Source of the DNA: JABHQR01 sp043812455
Lineage (GTDB): Archaea; Nanobdellota; Nanobdellia; Woesearchaeales; GW2011-AR9
Length of the DNA: 19,834 nt
Direction: 5' to 3'
Assembly (NCBI GenBank): GCA_043812455.1
Contig: JBDRMB010000013.1
Location: 1-19,834, forward strand
A program made the position numbers and the translations under genes. The notes beneath the pieces were generated by a model. The model saw only the letters and a list, made by a program, of their open reading frames with translations, made no database searches and had not been told where the DNA came from. Shown here piece by piece: positions 1-7,142 of this stretch (position 1 is the first letter of the stretch; each line of letters opens with the position of its first letter).

Positions 1-134
1 ACTGGTTTATTGAACGCCTTAATCGTGAGATTAAGAGAAGAGTTAAGTGGTTTTCAACCTTCCAAAGTTTAGAAGGTGCTAACTCTTTCTTCAGTCTTTG
101 GTTCCATCATTGGAACCTAAGACCCTCAACTTGA
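1..134 (+). pseudogene. C-terminal end of a DDE transposase (cut by window edge)
   Basis: Frame 3 is open from the window edge to a TGA at 132-134. It reads as a transposase tail with E-R-L-N-R-E-I-K-R-R near the start, W-F-S-T-F-Q-S-L-E-G-A in the middle and W-N-L-R-P-S-T at the end. The E-R-x-N-R-x-x-K-R-R block followed by a closing N-x-R-P is typical of the last helix and catalytic-Glu region of IS6/IS240-like DDE transposases. The first block also resembles IS256 elements, so I do not fix the family. Only about 43 residues are visible, so I cannot tell whether the element is intact outside the window. No convincing terminal inverted repeat was identified between its stop and the next gene. 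Confidence 0.7.
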
Positions 135-154
135 CTATACCGCTTAAGAGGAAA

Positions 155-163
155 TTATTTATA
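155..163 (+). promoter_or_regulatory. TATA-box promoter of the HAD-like gene
   Basis: TTATTTATA is centred about 28 bp before the GTG at 187, the spacing at which archaeal transcription would start on or next to the start codon. No Shine-Dalgarno precedes the GTG, which fits a leaderless mRNA. Confidence 0.45.
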
Positions 164-186
164 GTAAAAAATATTTGTCTTAAGAT

Positions 187-813
187 GTGGCGCTAGAAAA
201 TCAACTTACAATTTATACTGATTTTGATAAAACAATGATTAAAGAAAATTCTCCTATGTATTTCTTCCCAAATTTATTACGAAGAGTTATACCAAGTAGA
301 AGGGTAGCAATAAGAGCGTTCCAAGCATTTCTTAGAGGAGGCATTGGAGGAGAAGTTTTTTTGGAAGCTATATCAGAAGCAGATGCACATACCAAAGGGA
401 TAATAGCTAATAAAGTAGTAAAAATGTTGTCATTTAATAAAAAGTGGCTTTATGAGTTAAGAAATCTTGTTCTTAAAAATCCCAGAATGAAGAATATTAA
501 ACTGGTAATAATAACAAGAAATATAAGAATAATCCCAGAATTGTTTATTGAACTTTACCATGATGAAATTACTAACTGGTCACAAGGAAGATTTCGTCAT
601 GATTTTGTAATTGTTGCTAATGAAAGTGTTGGTTCATCTTCAGTAAGAAGGCAGTATGTACCTAATTTAACACTACCAATAATAATCAACCAGAGTAGAG
701 AAAAAGGAAAGTTCATTAAATCAAAAAATGCTTTCTTTTTTGGTGATCAAGAAGAATACAACGAATTAGTTAGACACACTAATTTGAGAGATTTACATTT
801 CATCATAGTTTAA
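187..813 (+). CDS. HAD-superfamily-like hydrolase
   Basis: A 208-residue protein that looks like a haloacid dehalogenase (HAD) fold hydrolase, probably a phosphatase. Motif I is D12-F-D14-K-T16 (the nucleophile and acid Asp pair of D-x-D-x-T), motif II is the Thr of V-I-I-T110, lysines at 173/176 could serve as motif III, and G186-D187 looks like motif IV with only one clear Asp. The region between motifs I and II could be a small helical cap. The start is GTG at 187; an ATG two bases earlier is in another frame and stops at once. A TATA box 28 bp upstream suggests leaderless translation. It follows a transposase remnant and is convergent with the JAMM-domain gene (18-bp gap). The substrate cannot be told from sequence. 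The HAD assignment is good; phosphatase activity is inferred. Confidence 0.7.
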   Translation: MALENQLTIYTDFDKTMIKENSPMYFFPNLLRRVIPSRRVAIRAFQAFLRGGIGGEVFLEAISEADAHTKGIIANKVVKMLSFNKKWLYELRNLVLKNPRMKNIKLVIITRNIRIIPELFIELYHDEITNWSQGRFRHDFVIVANESVGSSSVRRQYVPNLTLPIIINQSREKGKFIKSKNAFFFGDQEEYNELVRHTNLRDLHFIIV

Positions 814-831
814 TTCTAAATTGTAAGATAA

Positions 832-1533
832 TTAAATTGTTAAATAAGTATCATTATCTTTTCCACTGACACCAAGTAAAAAATTATCTTTTCCCAAATG
901 ACTTTTCATATTTGCACAGAAATCAATGTCTTCCTGACTAAATTTAGTAGGCAATTCTGGAAAGTCTTCTAAATGAGTGTGGAAATACCCTATTACTTCT
1001 GCCTTTTTTAATTTGTCAATTACCTTTCTTCTCGAAGTTGTAAAAGGATTACTATGCCAACACATTTCAGGCCCATAAACATCTCTTGGAAGATAAGAAA
1101 GAACAACTTCAGGAGTTACTTTCCTTGGACCAGTGCCATTTTCTACAAAATATCTTGCAGGTAGTTTTTCCAAAATCTCTAAAGCTTCTTGTTTTTTTTC
1201 TCTGGTATAAAATGTCTGAAGTAATCTTACCAACATATTCTCATCTTGAGCAACACTCAATTCATTCAATGCTTTTGATAATTTTACAAGCTCACTAGAA
1301 AAATAATCATTATACGTTCCCAAATTGGTAGAAACTAACAAAGAAGTCCCAAAAACGCCAGTTGCATTAACAACACCATCAATTTTAGCAGAATTTTTTC
1401 CTACTTGGCCCCGAAAAAATACATCTTGTTCAACACTGTAATCTCTAGATCTTTCTTTCAATTCAGCAATACTATCTTGAACTTCCGCTGAGAGTTCTAA
1501 GTCTAACGGTATTGTATTAAGTGGAATTCTCAT
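832..1533 (-). CDS. JAMM/MPN-domain putative metalloprotease
   Basis: A 233-residue protein. The C-terminal part carries a JAMM-like zinc motif: I-G-Y-F-H185-T-H187, then S199-Q-E-D202, i.e. H-x-H followed by S-x-x-D. Standard MPN+ enzymes have seven residues between the second His and the Ser; here there are eleven, so the loop is longer. The upstream Glu is not fixed (E156 in the P-E-M-C-W segment is one candidate). The family cleaves isopeptide or peptide bonds, often of ubiquitin-like modifiers; activity here is inferred. Residues 1-150 are not recognised and look largely helical. The start is ATG at 1533. A TTG at 1536 is also in frame, but a TATA box at 1555-1564 is about 27 bp from the ATG, favouring a leaderless mRNA. 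No ubiquitin-like partner is visible nearby. Confidence 0.65.
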   Translation of the reverse strand: MRIPLNTIPLDLELSAEVQDSIAELKERSRDYSVEQDVFFRGQVGKNSAKIDGVVNATGVFGTSLLVSTNLGTYNDYFSSELVKLSKALNELSVAQDENMLVRLLQTFYTREKKQEALEILEKLPARYFVENGTGPRKVTPEVVLSYLPRDVYGPEMCWHSNPFTTSRRKVIDKLKKAEVIGYFHTHLEDFPELPTKFSQEDIDFCANMKSHLGKDNFLLGVSGKDNDTYLTI

Positions 1534-1554
1534 CAATACCCTAGAAATAGGCTC

Positions 1555-1564
1555 TATTTAAAAA
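1555..1564 (-). promoter_or_regulatory. TATA-box promoter of the JAMM gene
   Basis: On the minus strand TTTTTAAATAGA lies about 27 bp before the ATG at 1533, consistent with transcription starting at the start codon. Confidence 0.5.
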
Positions 1565-1661
1565 GTTTTCTTAAAAATTACAACTAAAAAGTGGTAAATT
1601 CAGTTTAGTGAAAGAAATTGATGGTAATTGATAAAAATTAAGAGGAAAATAATAGAAATTA

Positions 1662-1688
1662 AGAAAAAAAAGTTAAAAAAATAAAAAA
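1662..1688 (-). terminator. Poly-T terminator after EF-2
   Basis: Directly after the EF-2 stop the minus strand has runs of 6, 7 and 8 T within 27 nt and no strong hairpin. This is the usual archaeal oligo-T terminator. Confidence 0.7.
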
Positions 1689-3903
1689 CTATGCACCCAA
1701 ATGACCTGAAGTTAAACCTTTTCTCTGCGCAATTTGGTTTCTGATCTTATCCTGCAATTCCATTGGTAACTTTTCAAAACTCTGATCAACTAAACTACTG
1801 TTACCTCGACCACCGGTTGAACTTCTCAAGTCGTTACTCCATCCAAAAAGTTCTCCTACTGGCATTTTTGCCTGAACTACAGTAATATCTCCTTCTTGGT
1901 CCATGCTCAAAAGCTGGCCTCTTCTAGCAGAGACTAGTTTAGACACTTCACCAACATAGTCGTTAGGAGCTTCAATCCTAGTAATTTGTAACGGTTCGTA
2001 AAGTACAGGTGATGCTCCCATGATAGCTGCTCGGATACCTTCCCGAACTGCAGGGTACATCTGTGCAGGACCTCTGTGAATTGCATCTTCATGCAGTTTA
2101 CAATCAGTGATGGTAACTTTCATGTTAACACAAGGTTCTTTTGCTAATGGACCGGCTTTCATAACATCTTCAAACATGTCCAAAAGCATTTCCATGATTT
2201 CCCCAATGTGAACAATACCTCTTGTAGCATCAACAAACAAATTACCGTTACACAGCCCTTTAACTTTAGTTGCAACTTTAGTGTCCCAACCGCATTCTCT
2301 CAAAAAGTTGATTACTTCTTCATCTTTCTTTTTGTACCGACCTTCAGGCAACTTACCGTCTTTGATACCTTGGACAATTTCGTCTTCCAGAGGTTCAACT
2401 ACAAAGTAAAGTTTGTTGTGTTTATTAGGAGACTTTCCTTCCATCTCTGGGCTGGTTTTATTCACTGCTTCACGATAAACAACAATTGGTGGAGAAGTTT
2501 TAATGTCAATACCTTTCTCCGTCTTAATCCTGTTTTCAATAATCTCTAAGTGAAGTTCTCCCATACCGTGCATCAAATGCTCACCAGTTTCTTCATTGAT
2601 TTCAATTTTAATGGACGGATCTTCTTTCTGGATTTGCCGTAAAATTTCAATCAATTTAGGTAAATCTCCGGGCCTAGCAGCTTCAATTGCCTTACTAACT
2701 ACTGGATCAAAGATGTGAGTAATTTTTTCGAAAGGTTCTGCTTCACCGATAGTTACTGTCTCTCCGGGATAACCCCCTTTCAAACCAGCAACTCCAATGA
2801 TATTTCCAGATGGTACGTTATCAACAATTTCTTTTTTAGCACCGTTGTAGATGTAAACTTGTTGAATCCTTCCAGGTTGTCTAGCAATGTTTAGGTAAAC
2901 ATTGTCTCCTTTCCGGATAGTACCTGAAAAAAGTCTACCTGCTGCAATTTCTCCTGCTTGTGGATCTACTACTACTTTAGTAATTACAAAGTAAAGTTTT
3001 CCATTAGAATTACAACTCAAAAGACTTTTACCATCTTCACTTTCCAAATCTCCTTGCCAGATTTTTGGAATTCTATAACCCTGAGCTTTGACTGGGTTAG
3101 GATGATGTTTAATTACCATGTCAAGCACAACTTCGTGAAGTGGAGCTTTTTTTGCCAAAATTTTGTAACCTTGATCATCGCCAGTATTGTAAGCGTCAAT
3201 AATGTCTTTGAAAGTAATGCCTTTCTTCTTCATGTAAGGTAAACTTAATGCCCAGTTATGGAACGCAGAACCAAACGCAACAGTACCTTGTTCAACACTT
3301 GCCATCCATTCATCTTTAAATTCTTCAGGTGCTAGACCTCTGATTATCTTGTTAACTTGAGCGATCTGTTTCACAAACCGTTCCTGCATCTGTTGAGGAG
3401 TTAGTTGAAGTTCTTTGATTAATCTGTCAACTTTGTTAATGAACAAAATTGGTTTAACTTTTTCTCTAAGAGCTTGCCTCAGAACAGTTTCAGTCTGTGG
3501 CATTGCACCTTCGGAAGCACAGATCAAAGTGATTGCACCGTCTACAGCTCTCATTGCTCGAGTAACGTCACCACCAAAATCTACGTGACCAGGAGTATCA
3601 ATCAAGTTAATTAAGAACTCTTGACCTTCAACAGTGTGTACCATAGATACTGCTGCTGAATCAATTGTAATTCCTCTTTCCTGTTCATCTTCATGAAAAT
3701 CTAATTTACAGGCTTTACCTGCATCTTCTTCAGACATCATACCAGCGCCTGCCAAAAGATTATCAGAAAATGTGGTCTTCCCGTGAACTCGGAGTCAAGG
3801 ATTGTCCTTAATCTCTATCGATATGGGCACAGATCGCGATATTTCTGATATTCTCTGGCTTCTTCATGATACGAGTCACTTTTTCGACCATTTTTTCAGC
3901 CAT
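1689..3903 (-). CDS. fusA: Elongation factor 2 (aEF-2), interrupted by a 31-nt BHB-type intron; coding parts 3817-3903 and 1689-3785
   Basis: EF-2 is the GTPase that translocates tRNA and mRNA on the ribosome. The first coding part (29 codons, ATG at 3903) ends A-H-I-D29; the second starts H30-G-K-T-T and runs to the stop at 1689. Joined they give 727 aa, normal for archaeal EF-2. Visible motifs: G1 P-loop A-H-I-D-H-G-K-T-T split at D29/H30, R-G-I-T-I switch, D-T-P-G-H G3, N-K-V-D G4, and the diphthamide-site His at about residue 599 (D-A-I-H-R-G). Between the parts lie 31 nt with an in-frame TAA and a frame change, so an uninterrupted reading would end after 31 residues. A strong Shine-Dalgarno (AAGGAGGT, 9-nt spacing) fixes the start. 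A homing endonuclease gene ends 7 bp upstream. Unless spliced, the gene cannot make a working GTPase. Confidence 0.95.
3786..3816 (-). other. 31-nt BHB-type mini-intron in the EF-2 mRNA
   Basis: This sits exactly between the codons for D29 and H30 (phase 0). Removing it restores I-D-H-G-K. Hand folding of the minus strand gives outer helix 3825-3827 with 3780-3782 plus U3823-A3784 (one A-C mismatch at 3824/3783); a 3-nt bulge UU|C at 3787-3785; central helix 3819-3821 with 3789-3791 plus an A-G mismatch at 3822/3788; a 3-nt bulge AU|A at 3818-3816; inner helix 3813-3815 with 3792-3794; then a 7-bp stem with a CAA loop at 3802-3804. Cutting each bulge after its second base, as the archaeal tRNA-splicing endonuclease does, gives the required ends. 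Two mismatches and a one-base bulge in the inner stem make it slightly relaxed. Splicing itself is inferred. Confidence 0.85.
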
Positions 3904-3910
3904 TGTTAAT

Positions 3911-5101
3911 TTACCTCCTTGGAAAATATAATTCCTGATTTAATTGCCAAATCTTTTCCAAACCTCTTCTTTTTGAGTTTAAGATTTTCCACTTAGTTAA
4001 TTTATCAAGATAAGTATAAGTTACTGTTTTTCCTTTACCTAATTTTTTTACAACATTTTTATATGTTGCTTCATCTTGTAAAGAATGAACCACCTTGATA
4101 ACATCACTAAATGTTAGCGCGTTTTTCCTTTTTTTAGGATAAAACTTATCCAAATTTCTAAGGGCTTTATTTAAATCTTTTGTCTTATTTGATAAGCCAT
4201 AAAAATGTTCATTCAAACGGAACCATTTTTCTGTGTCTTTTTCGAATAAGTTTATGTTGTTAACTAGTTTAGAATTTTTTCTAAATAATAACCTTGATCT
4301 TTGAAATTTATCCATTTTTTTGCTGATGTAATCTGGTTGAAGATTAATTTCATTTAGCAAAATGATTACATCCCTAATCAGATTAGGACTTCTTGAGACT
4401 AAACTAACATATCCTGTGCAGTAATCCACACCACCATCAAACATAAAAATTCCTTGTAGTAAAGCAAGTTTAGTTTTCTTACTTGAATTCTTAAATATTT
4501 TGGGTACTGAAATTATATCTACTTTCTTACCAGAAGGAATTTTAAGAACATTAGTTAAGTAAAGGATAATTATTTTGTTACTTATGTAAAAATAATAATG
4601 ATTATTTTCTTTCTTAGGTTTTATGTATATCCCAAATTCTTCTTTAAACCATTTTGAGAATGCTAGAACATTTGATAGATATTCTTCCCTTATAACTAGT
4701 TCATAATGTTGACCTCTTCCAGATTTTCTGATCCCAATATGACCATCAGCGATAATTGCACCAATTATTTTGGCAAGATTCACATTGATTTTTATAGGCA
4801 ATCTTACTTCTGTTTTAGCTTGACCACAAATAACATTGAATTCTTCTTGTGAAAATTTTGTATTTGATAATTCTTCTAATCTTTTAAGAACAATTAAAGG
4901 AATATAATTTCTTCTGTTACAGTAGCTCCAAAGAGTTGTGTAATCTACACCAAATTTTTTAGAAAGGTCCTTGAGTTTAATTGTTTGTTTTAGTTGGTTA
5001 ATTGTGTGGTTTATTTGGTTTTTCAAATTTTCATTAAGAATTACTCTAATACTACCTACACTAAGATCATTGTCGCAAAGTTGATATAAATTTAATTTCA
5101 T
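3911..5101 (-). CDS. LAGLIDADG homing endonuclease with N-terminal helix-turn-helix
   Basis: A 396-residue protein with two LAGLIDADG helices: L-A-K-I-I-G-A-I-I-A-D-G (about 109-120, catalytic D119) and L-A-L-L-Q-G-I-F-M-F-D-G (about 212-223, D222). It should therefore act as a monomer making a double-strand break at a long asymmetric DNA site. Residues 40-75 look like a helix-turn-helix (K-L-K-D-L-S-K-K-F-G-V-D-Y-T-T-L), and residues 325-395 may be a winged helix. The ATG at 5101 has only a weak ribosome binding site. The gene lies between a TATA promoter and EF-2, ends 7 bp before the EF-2 ATG, and lies 94 bp from the EF-2 intron. No intein splicing blocks (N-terminal Cys/Ser, C-terminal H-N) are seen, so it is a free-standing nuclease. 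Its target is unknown; the intronless EF-2 P-loop site is my hypothesis. Confidence 0.88.
   Translation of the reverse strand: MKLNLYQLCDNDLSVGSIRVILNENLKNQINHTINQLKQTIKLKDLSKKFGVDYTTLWSYCNRRNYIPLIVLKRLEELSNTKFSQEEFNVICGQAKTEVRLPIKINVNLAKIIGAIIADGHIGIRKSGRGQHYELVIREEYLSNVLAFSKWFKEEFGIYIKPKKENNHYYFYISNKIIILYLTNVLKIPSGKKVDIISVPKIFKNSSKKTKLALLQGIFMFDGGVDYCTGYVSLVSRSPNLIRDVIILLNEINLQPDYISKKMDKFQRSRLLFRKNSKLVNNINLFEKDTEKWFRLNEHFYGLSNKTKDLNKALRNLDKFYPKKRKNALTFSDVIKVVHSLQDEATYKNVVKKLGKGKTVTYTYLDKLTKWKILNSKRRGLEKIWQLNQELYFPRR
3913..3920 (-). promoter_or_regulatory. Strong Shine-Dalgarno of EF-2, inside the end of the homing endonuclease gene
   Basis: AAGGAGGT ends 9 nt before the EF-2 ATG at 3903. 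The same bases encode the last codons of the upstream gene (P-R-R then TAA), so the endonuclease frame runs into the EF-2 ribosome binding site without disturbing it. Confidence 0.85.
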
Positions 5102-5174
5102 TTTGTAATTGATTTACTTTTGATGAAATTTTAATTTTATTAGATCAAGACTTGTGTTTAGAATGTGGGTGTTC

Positions 5175-5184
5175 TTTAAATATT
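5175..5184 (-). promoter_or_regulatory. TATA-box promoter of the endonuclease-EF-2 transcript
   Basis: The minus strand has ATATTTAAAG preceded by an A-rich BRE-like stretch. Transcription would start near 5150, giving a leader of about 50 nt before the endonuclease ATG. No equally good TATA was identified between the endonuclease and EF-2, so EF-2 is probably cotranscribed from here. Confidence 0.55.
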
Positions 5185-5273
5185 TTGAGGTGCGCATTTG
5201 GCAATGTTTATTCTTAAGGCGAAAACTTAAGGTTGTGTAATGTAGGGGTAACGTGCCCTCGTTGACTAAATTA

Positions 5274-5693
5274 CTATTCAGTCATTAGATCCTCATAACA
5301 CTTAAAGAAAAAGAGTTCTTCTCTTATAGCATCTGGATACCTTGTCATTTTATGAAGTTCCTTTGGGAAATTAGGATTAATGTTATCTATTTCTACTTGA
5401 TTTAGTAGCATTTTTAACATTCTAACATCTTGTCCACGAACAACTTCTCTACCCTCCGCAGAAACATTATCACCACAGTTTCTATGGTAATCTCTTAACT
5501 TTCCTGCAAATTCATAGAATCTGTCATTCTCAGCAGCACGATATAATACTCCTGTAACGTTTAATTCCTGACCTTCAAACAGATCTGACAATTCGCGTGT
5601 TTCTTGTCTAGCTCTATCTCTTTGAGATTCCTGAACTAATCCTGCAACTTTATCTGCAAATTCATTTCTTGTTTGTTCTTCTAATTGATACAT
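5274..5693 (-). CDS. Hypothetical protein (139 aa)
   Basis: I do not recognise this protein. It is charged, lacks membrane segments and a signal peptide, and looks mostly helical, with a Gln/Arg/Glu-rich first third (R-D-R-A-R-Q-E-T-R-E). It has two cysteines in the mature part and no metal-binding pattern. I place the start at ATG 5693 rather than the in-frame GTG at 5702, because GGTGA sits five bases before the ATG and a TATA box lies 35-42 bp upstream. It has its own promoter and stands between the adk operon terminator and the promoter of the EF-2 transcript, so it is probably a single-gene unit. Confidence 0.65.
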   Translation of the reverse strand: MYQLEEQTRNEFADKVAGLVQESQRDRARQETRELSDLFEGQELNVTGVLYRAAENDRFYEFAGKLRDYHRNCGDNVSAEGREVVRGQDVRMLKMLLNQVEIDNINPNFPKELHKMTRYPDAIREELFFFKCYEDLMTE

Positions 5694-5727
5694 AACAATC
5701 ACCGAAAAAGTAATTTACATATTAATG

Positions 5728-5735
5728 ATTTAAAC
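5728..5735 (-). promoter_or_regulatory. TATA-box promoter of the 139-aa gene
   Basis: GTTTAAAT on the minus strand lies about 38 bp before the ATG at 5693, predicting a leader of roughly 10-15 nt that contains the GGTGA ribosome binding site. Confidence 0.4.
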
Positions 5736-5862
5736 TTTGTTGTTCTTGAAAGAATACATTTTAGCAGATTCCTTCTCATGACATACGAAATCCCCCAGCA
5801 ATTGGAGTATACTAAAAACGATTAAAATTTTTTGTATCTTAAAAATAAGACTAACAGAAGAT

Positions 5863-5879
5863 TAAAAAGAAAAAGAAAA
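5863..5879 (-). terminator. Poly-T terminator after adk
   Basis: Three T runs (4-5 T each, split by single C) directly after the adk stop on the minus strand, followed by an AT-rich stretch. Typical archaeal operon end. Confidence 0.6.
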
Positions 5880-5881
5880 CT

Positions 5882-6526
5882 TTATTCACTCCTTATCACT
5901 TTCATGATTCTTTCCATAATCATTTCTTTATGAGCACCAAAATCTTCATTGATAACTATTTCCCTTAGAAGACCTTTTTCTTTGTAAAAGTCAATCAGAG
6001 GGGTAGTTTTCTTTTCGTAAATTTCAAGTCGTTCCTTAATTGTTTCCGGAGAATCGTCTTTCCGTTGGTATACTTCACCATCACATTTATCACAAACACC
6101 TTCAACTTTAGTTGGAATGTTTTTTATGTGCCAGATAGTTTTACAATTTCTACAGATTCTTCTTCCTGAAAGTCTTCCCAAGATAACTTCTTGATCAGCT
6201 TTGAAGCTTACGACCATATCAAGATCAGTAATACCATCTAAGGCTTGAGCTTGTTCAACTGTCCGTGGAAAACCGTCTAAGATAAATCCATCTTTACAAT
6301 CATCTTGCGCCAATCGGTCTTTAACAAGATCAATTACAAGTTCATCAGGAACCAATTGTCCTGCTTCCATGTATTGCTTCACCTTTTGACCAAGTTCAGT
6401 ATTGTTTTTCATGTTCTCACGAAAAATGTCACCAGTAGAAATATGGGTTGTTGGCATAACTTCAAGTATGCCACCAATGTAAGTACCTTTACCAACTCCA
6501 GGAGAACCCAAAACTACAATCTTCAT
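5882..6526 (-). CDS. adk: Adenylate kinase with zinc-type lid
   Basis: Adenylate kinase (ATP + AMP to 2 ADP), 214 aa, the length of the long-lid bacterial type. P-loop G7-S-P-G-V-G-K-G-T15; AMP-binding T-G-D near 31; D84-G-F-P-R-T; and a lid with C125-x2-C128 and C145-x2-C148, a zinc-binding set that stabilises the lid. Its ATG overlaps the ndk stop (ATGA at 6523-6526), and its ribosome binding site (AGGAGG, 6537-6543) lies inside the ndk tail, so translation is coupled. With ndk it forms a nucleotide-phosphate pair at the end of a ribosomal-protein operon. Many archaea have AdkA of a different type or CMP-kinase-like enzymes; this bacterial-like lid form also occurs in several archaeal lineages. 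Identification is firm. Confidence 0.95.
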   Translation of the reverse strand: MKIVVLGSPGVGKGTYIGGILEVMPTTHISTGDIFRENMKNNTELGQKVKQYMEAGQLVPDELVIDLVKDRLAQDDCKDGFILDGFPRTVEQAQALDGITDLDMVVSFKADQEVILGRLSGRRICRNCKTIWHIKNIPTKVEGVCDKCDGEVYQRKDDSPETIKERLEIYEKKTTPLIDFYKEKGLLREIVINEDFGAHKEMIMERIMKVIRSE

Positions 6527-7101
6527 TTTAGGTCAATCCTCCTGAAATGAATTACTTCATCAGGTTTTTTCCATTCAACAACTTCCTCTGGTTTGAACCA
6601 CAGCTTAATTTCTTTCTCTGCAGATTCAGGAGCGTCAGAAGCGTGAACCAAATTAATTACTGGCCTGTTGTAAGCGTTAGCCAAAACGTAAGTATCTTGT
6701 GAATAATCTCCCCTGATAGTTCCAGGTGCAGAATTTTCTGGTGACTGTTCGCCAACCATTTTTCTTACTAAGTTTATTACATTATGTCCTTGAAGAACCA
6801 TTGCAATTACTGGATACAAAGTTAAATCTTGTGCCAAAGTGTCACATATTCTTTGTCCATGAGTTTTAGGATCTTCCTTTTCTGGATCTAGGCCTTGATT
6901 CTTGATAAGTTTCTTACCAACAGCAAGTAACCAGTCATCATCTTTCTGGTAATGTTCTTTTGCTTGTTCGATAGGAACGTTAATCATTTTCATAGCAATA
7001 ACCTTTAGTCCTGCACGTTCAAATCGAGTTGTTATCTCACCGATAAGTCCTCGTGCAACTACGTCTGGTTTCAGAATAATTAAACTTTTTTCGTCAATCA
7101 T
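6523..7101 (-). CDS. ndk: Nucleoside diphosphate kinase with internal insertion
   Basis: NDK transfers the gamma-phosphate of ATP to NDPs through a phospho-His. Visible: start region S-L-I-I-L-K11-P-D, R-x-G-x-I-G-E-I, the nucleotide-binding R-G-D-Y, and the catalytic motif N-L-V-H153-A-S-D. The protein is 192 aa against about 140-150 for ordinary NDKs. The extra residues lie between about 53 and 90, after the E-H-Y helix and before P-V-I-A-M-V-L, where the usual short loop is replaced by a charged, helical segment; the C-terminus is also longer. A good Shine-Dalgarno (GAGGAGG) precedes the ATG at 7101. It follows rpl24e by 53 bp and overlaps adk by 4 bp. The insertion could affect oligomerisation; that is inference. 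Confidence 0.95.
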   Translation of the reverse strand: MIDEKSLIILKPDVVARGLIGEITTRFERAGLKVIAMKMINVPIEQAKEHYQKDDDWLLAVGKKLIKNQGLDPEKEDPKTHGQRICDTLAQDLTLYPVIAMVLQGHNVINLVRKMVGEQSPENSAPGTIRGDYSQDTYVLANAYNRPVINLVHASDAPESAEKEIKLWFKPEEVVEWKKPDEVIHFRRIDLK

Positions 7102-7142
7102 TTTATACCGTAAACCTCCTCTTTGAATTAATTTTAATTAAA

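Noticed and set aside
3786..3816. Ribosomal bypassing (hopping) over the 31 nt, as in T4 gene 60
   Set aside because: The take-off codon would be GAT and the landing codon GTT, which match only in the first and third base. No take-off/landing repeat exists, whereas the BHB fold places both cuts exactly.
3786..3816. Programmed frameshift or simple frameshift error in EF-2
   Set aside because: Both the upstream and the downstream frame hit a stop within the insert (TAA and TGA), and any readthrough would put about 10 residues into the P-loop. A single-base error cannot explain a clean 31-nt insert.
3911..5101. Intein in EF-2
   Set aside because: The endonuclease frame is separate from EF-2, ends with its own stop before the EF-2 start, and lacks intein splice-junction residues.
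5201..5273. Paired CTTAAGG repeats and a short GGGG/CCC inverted repeat
   Set aside because: Too short and too AT-context dependent to call an element; recorded only as spacer between the 139-aa gene and the EF-2 transcript promoter.
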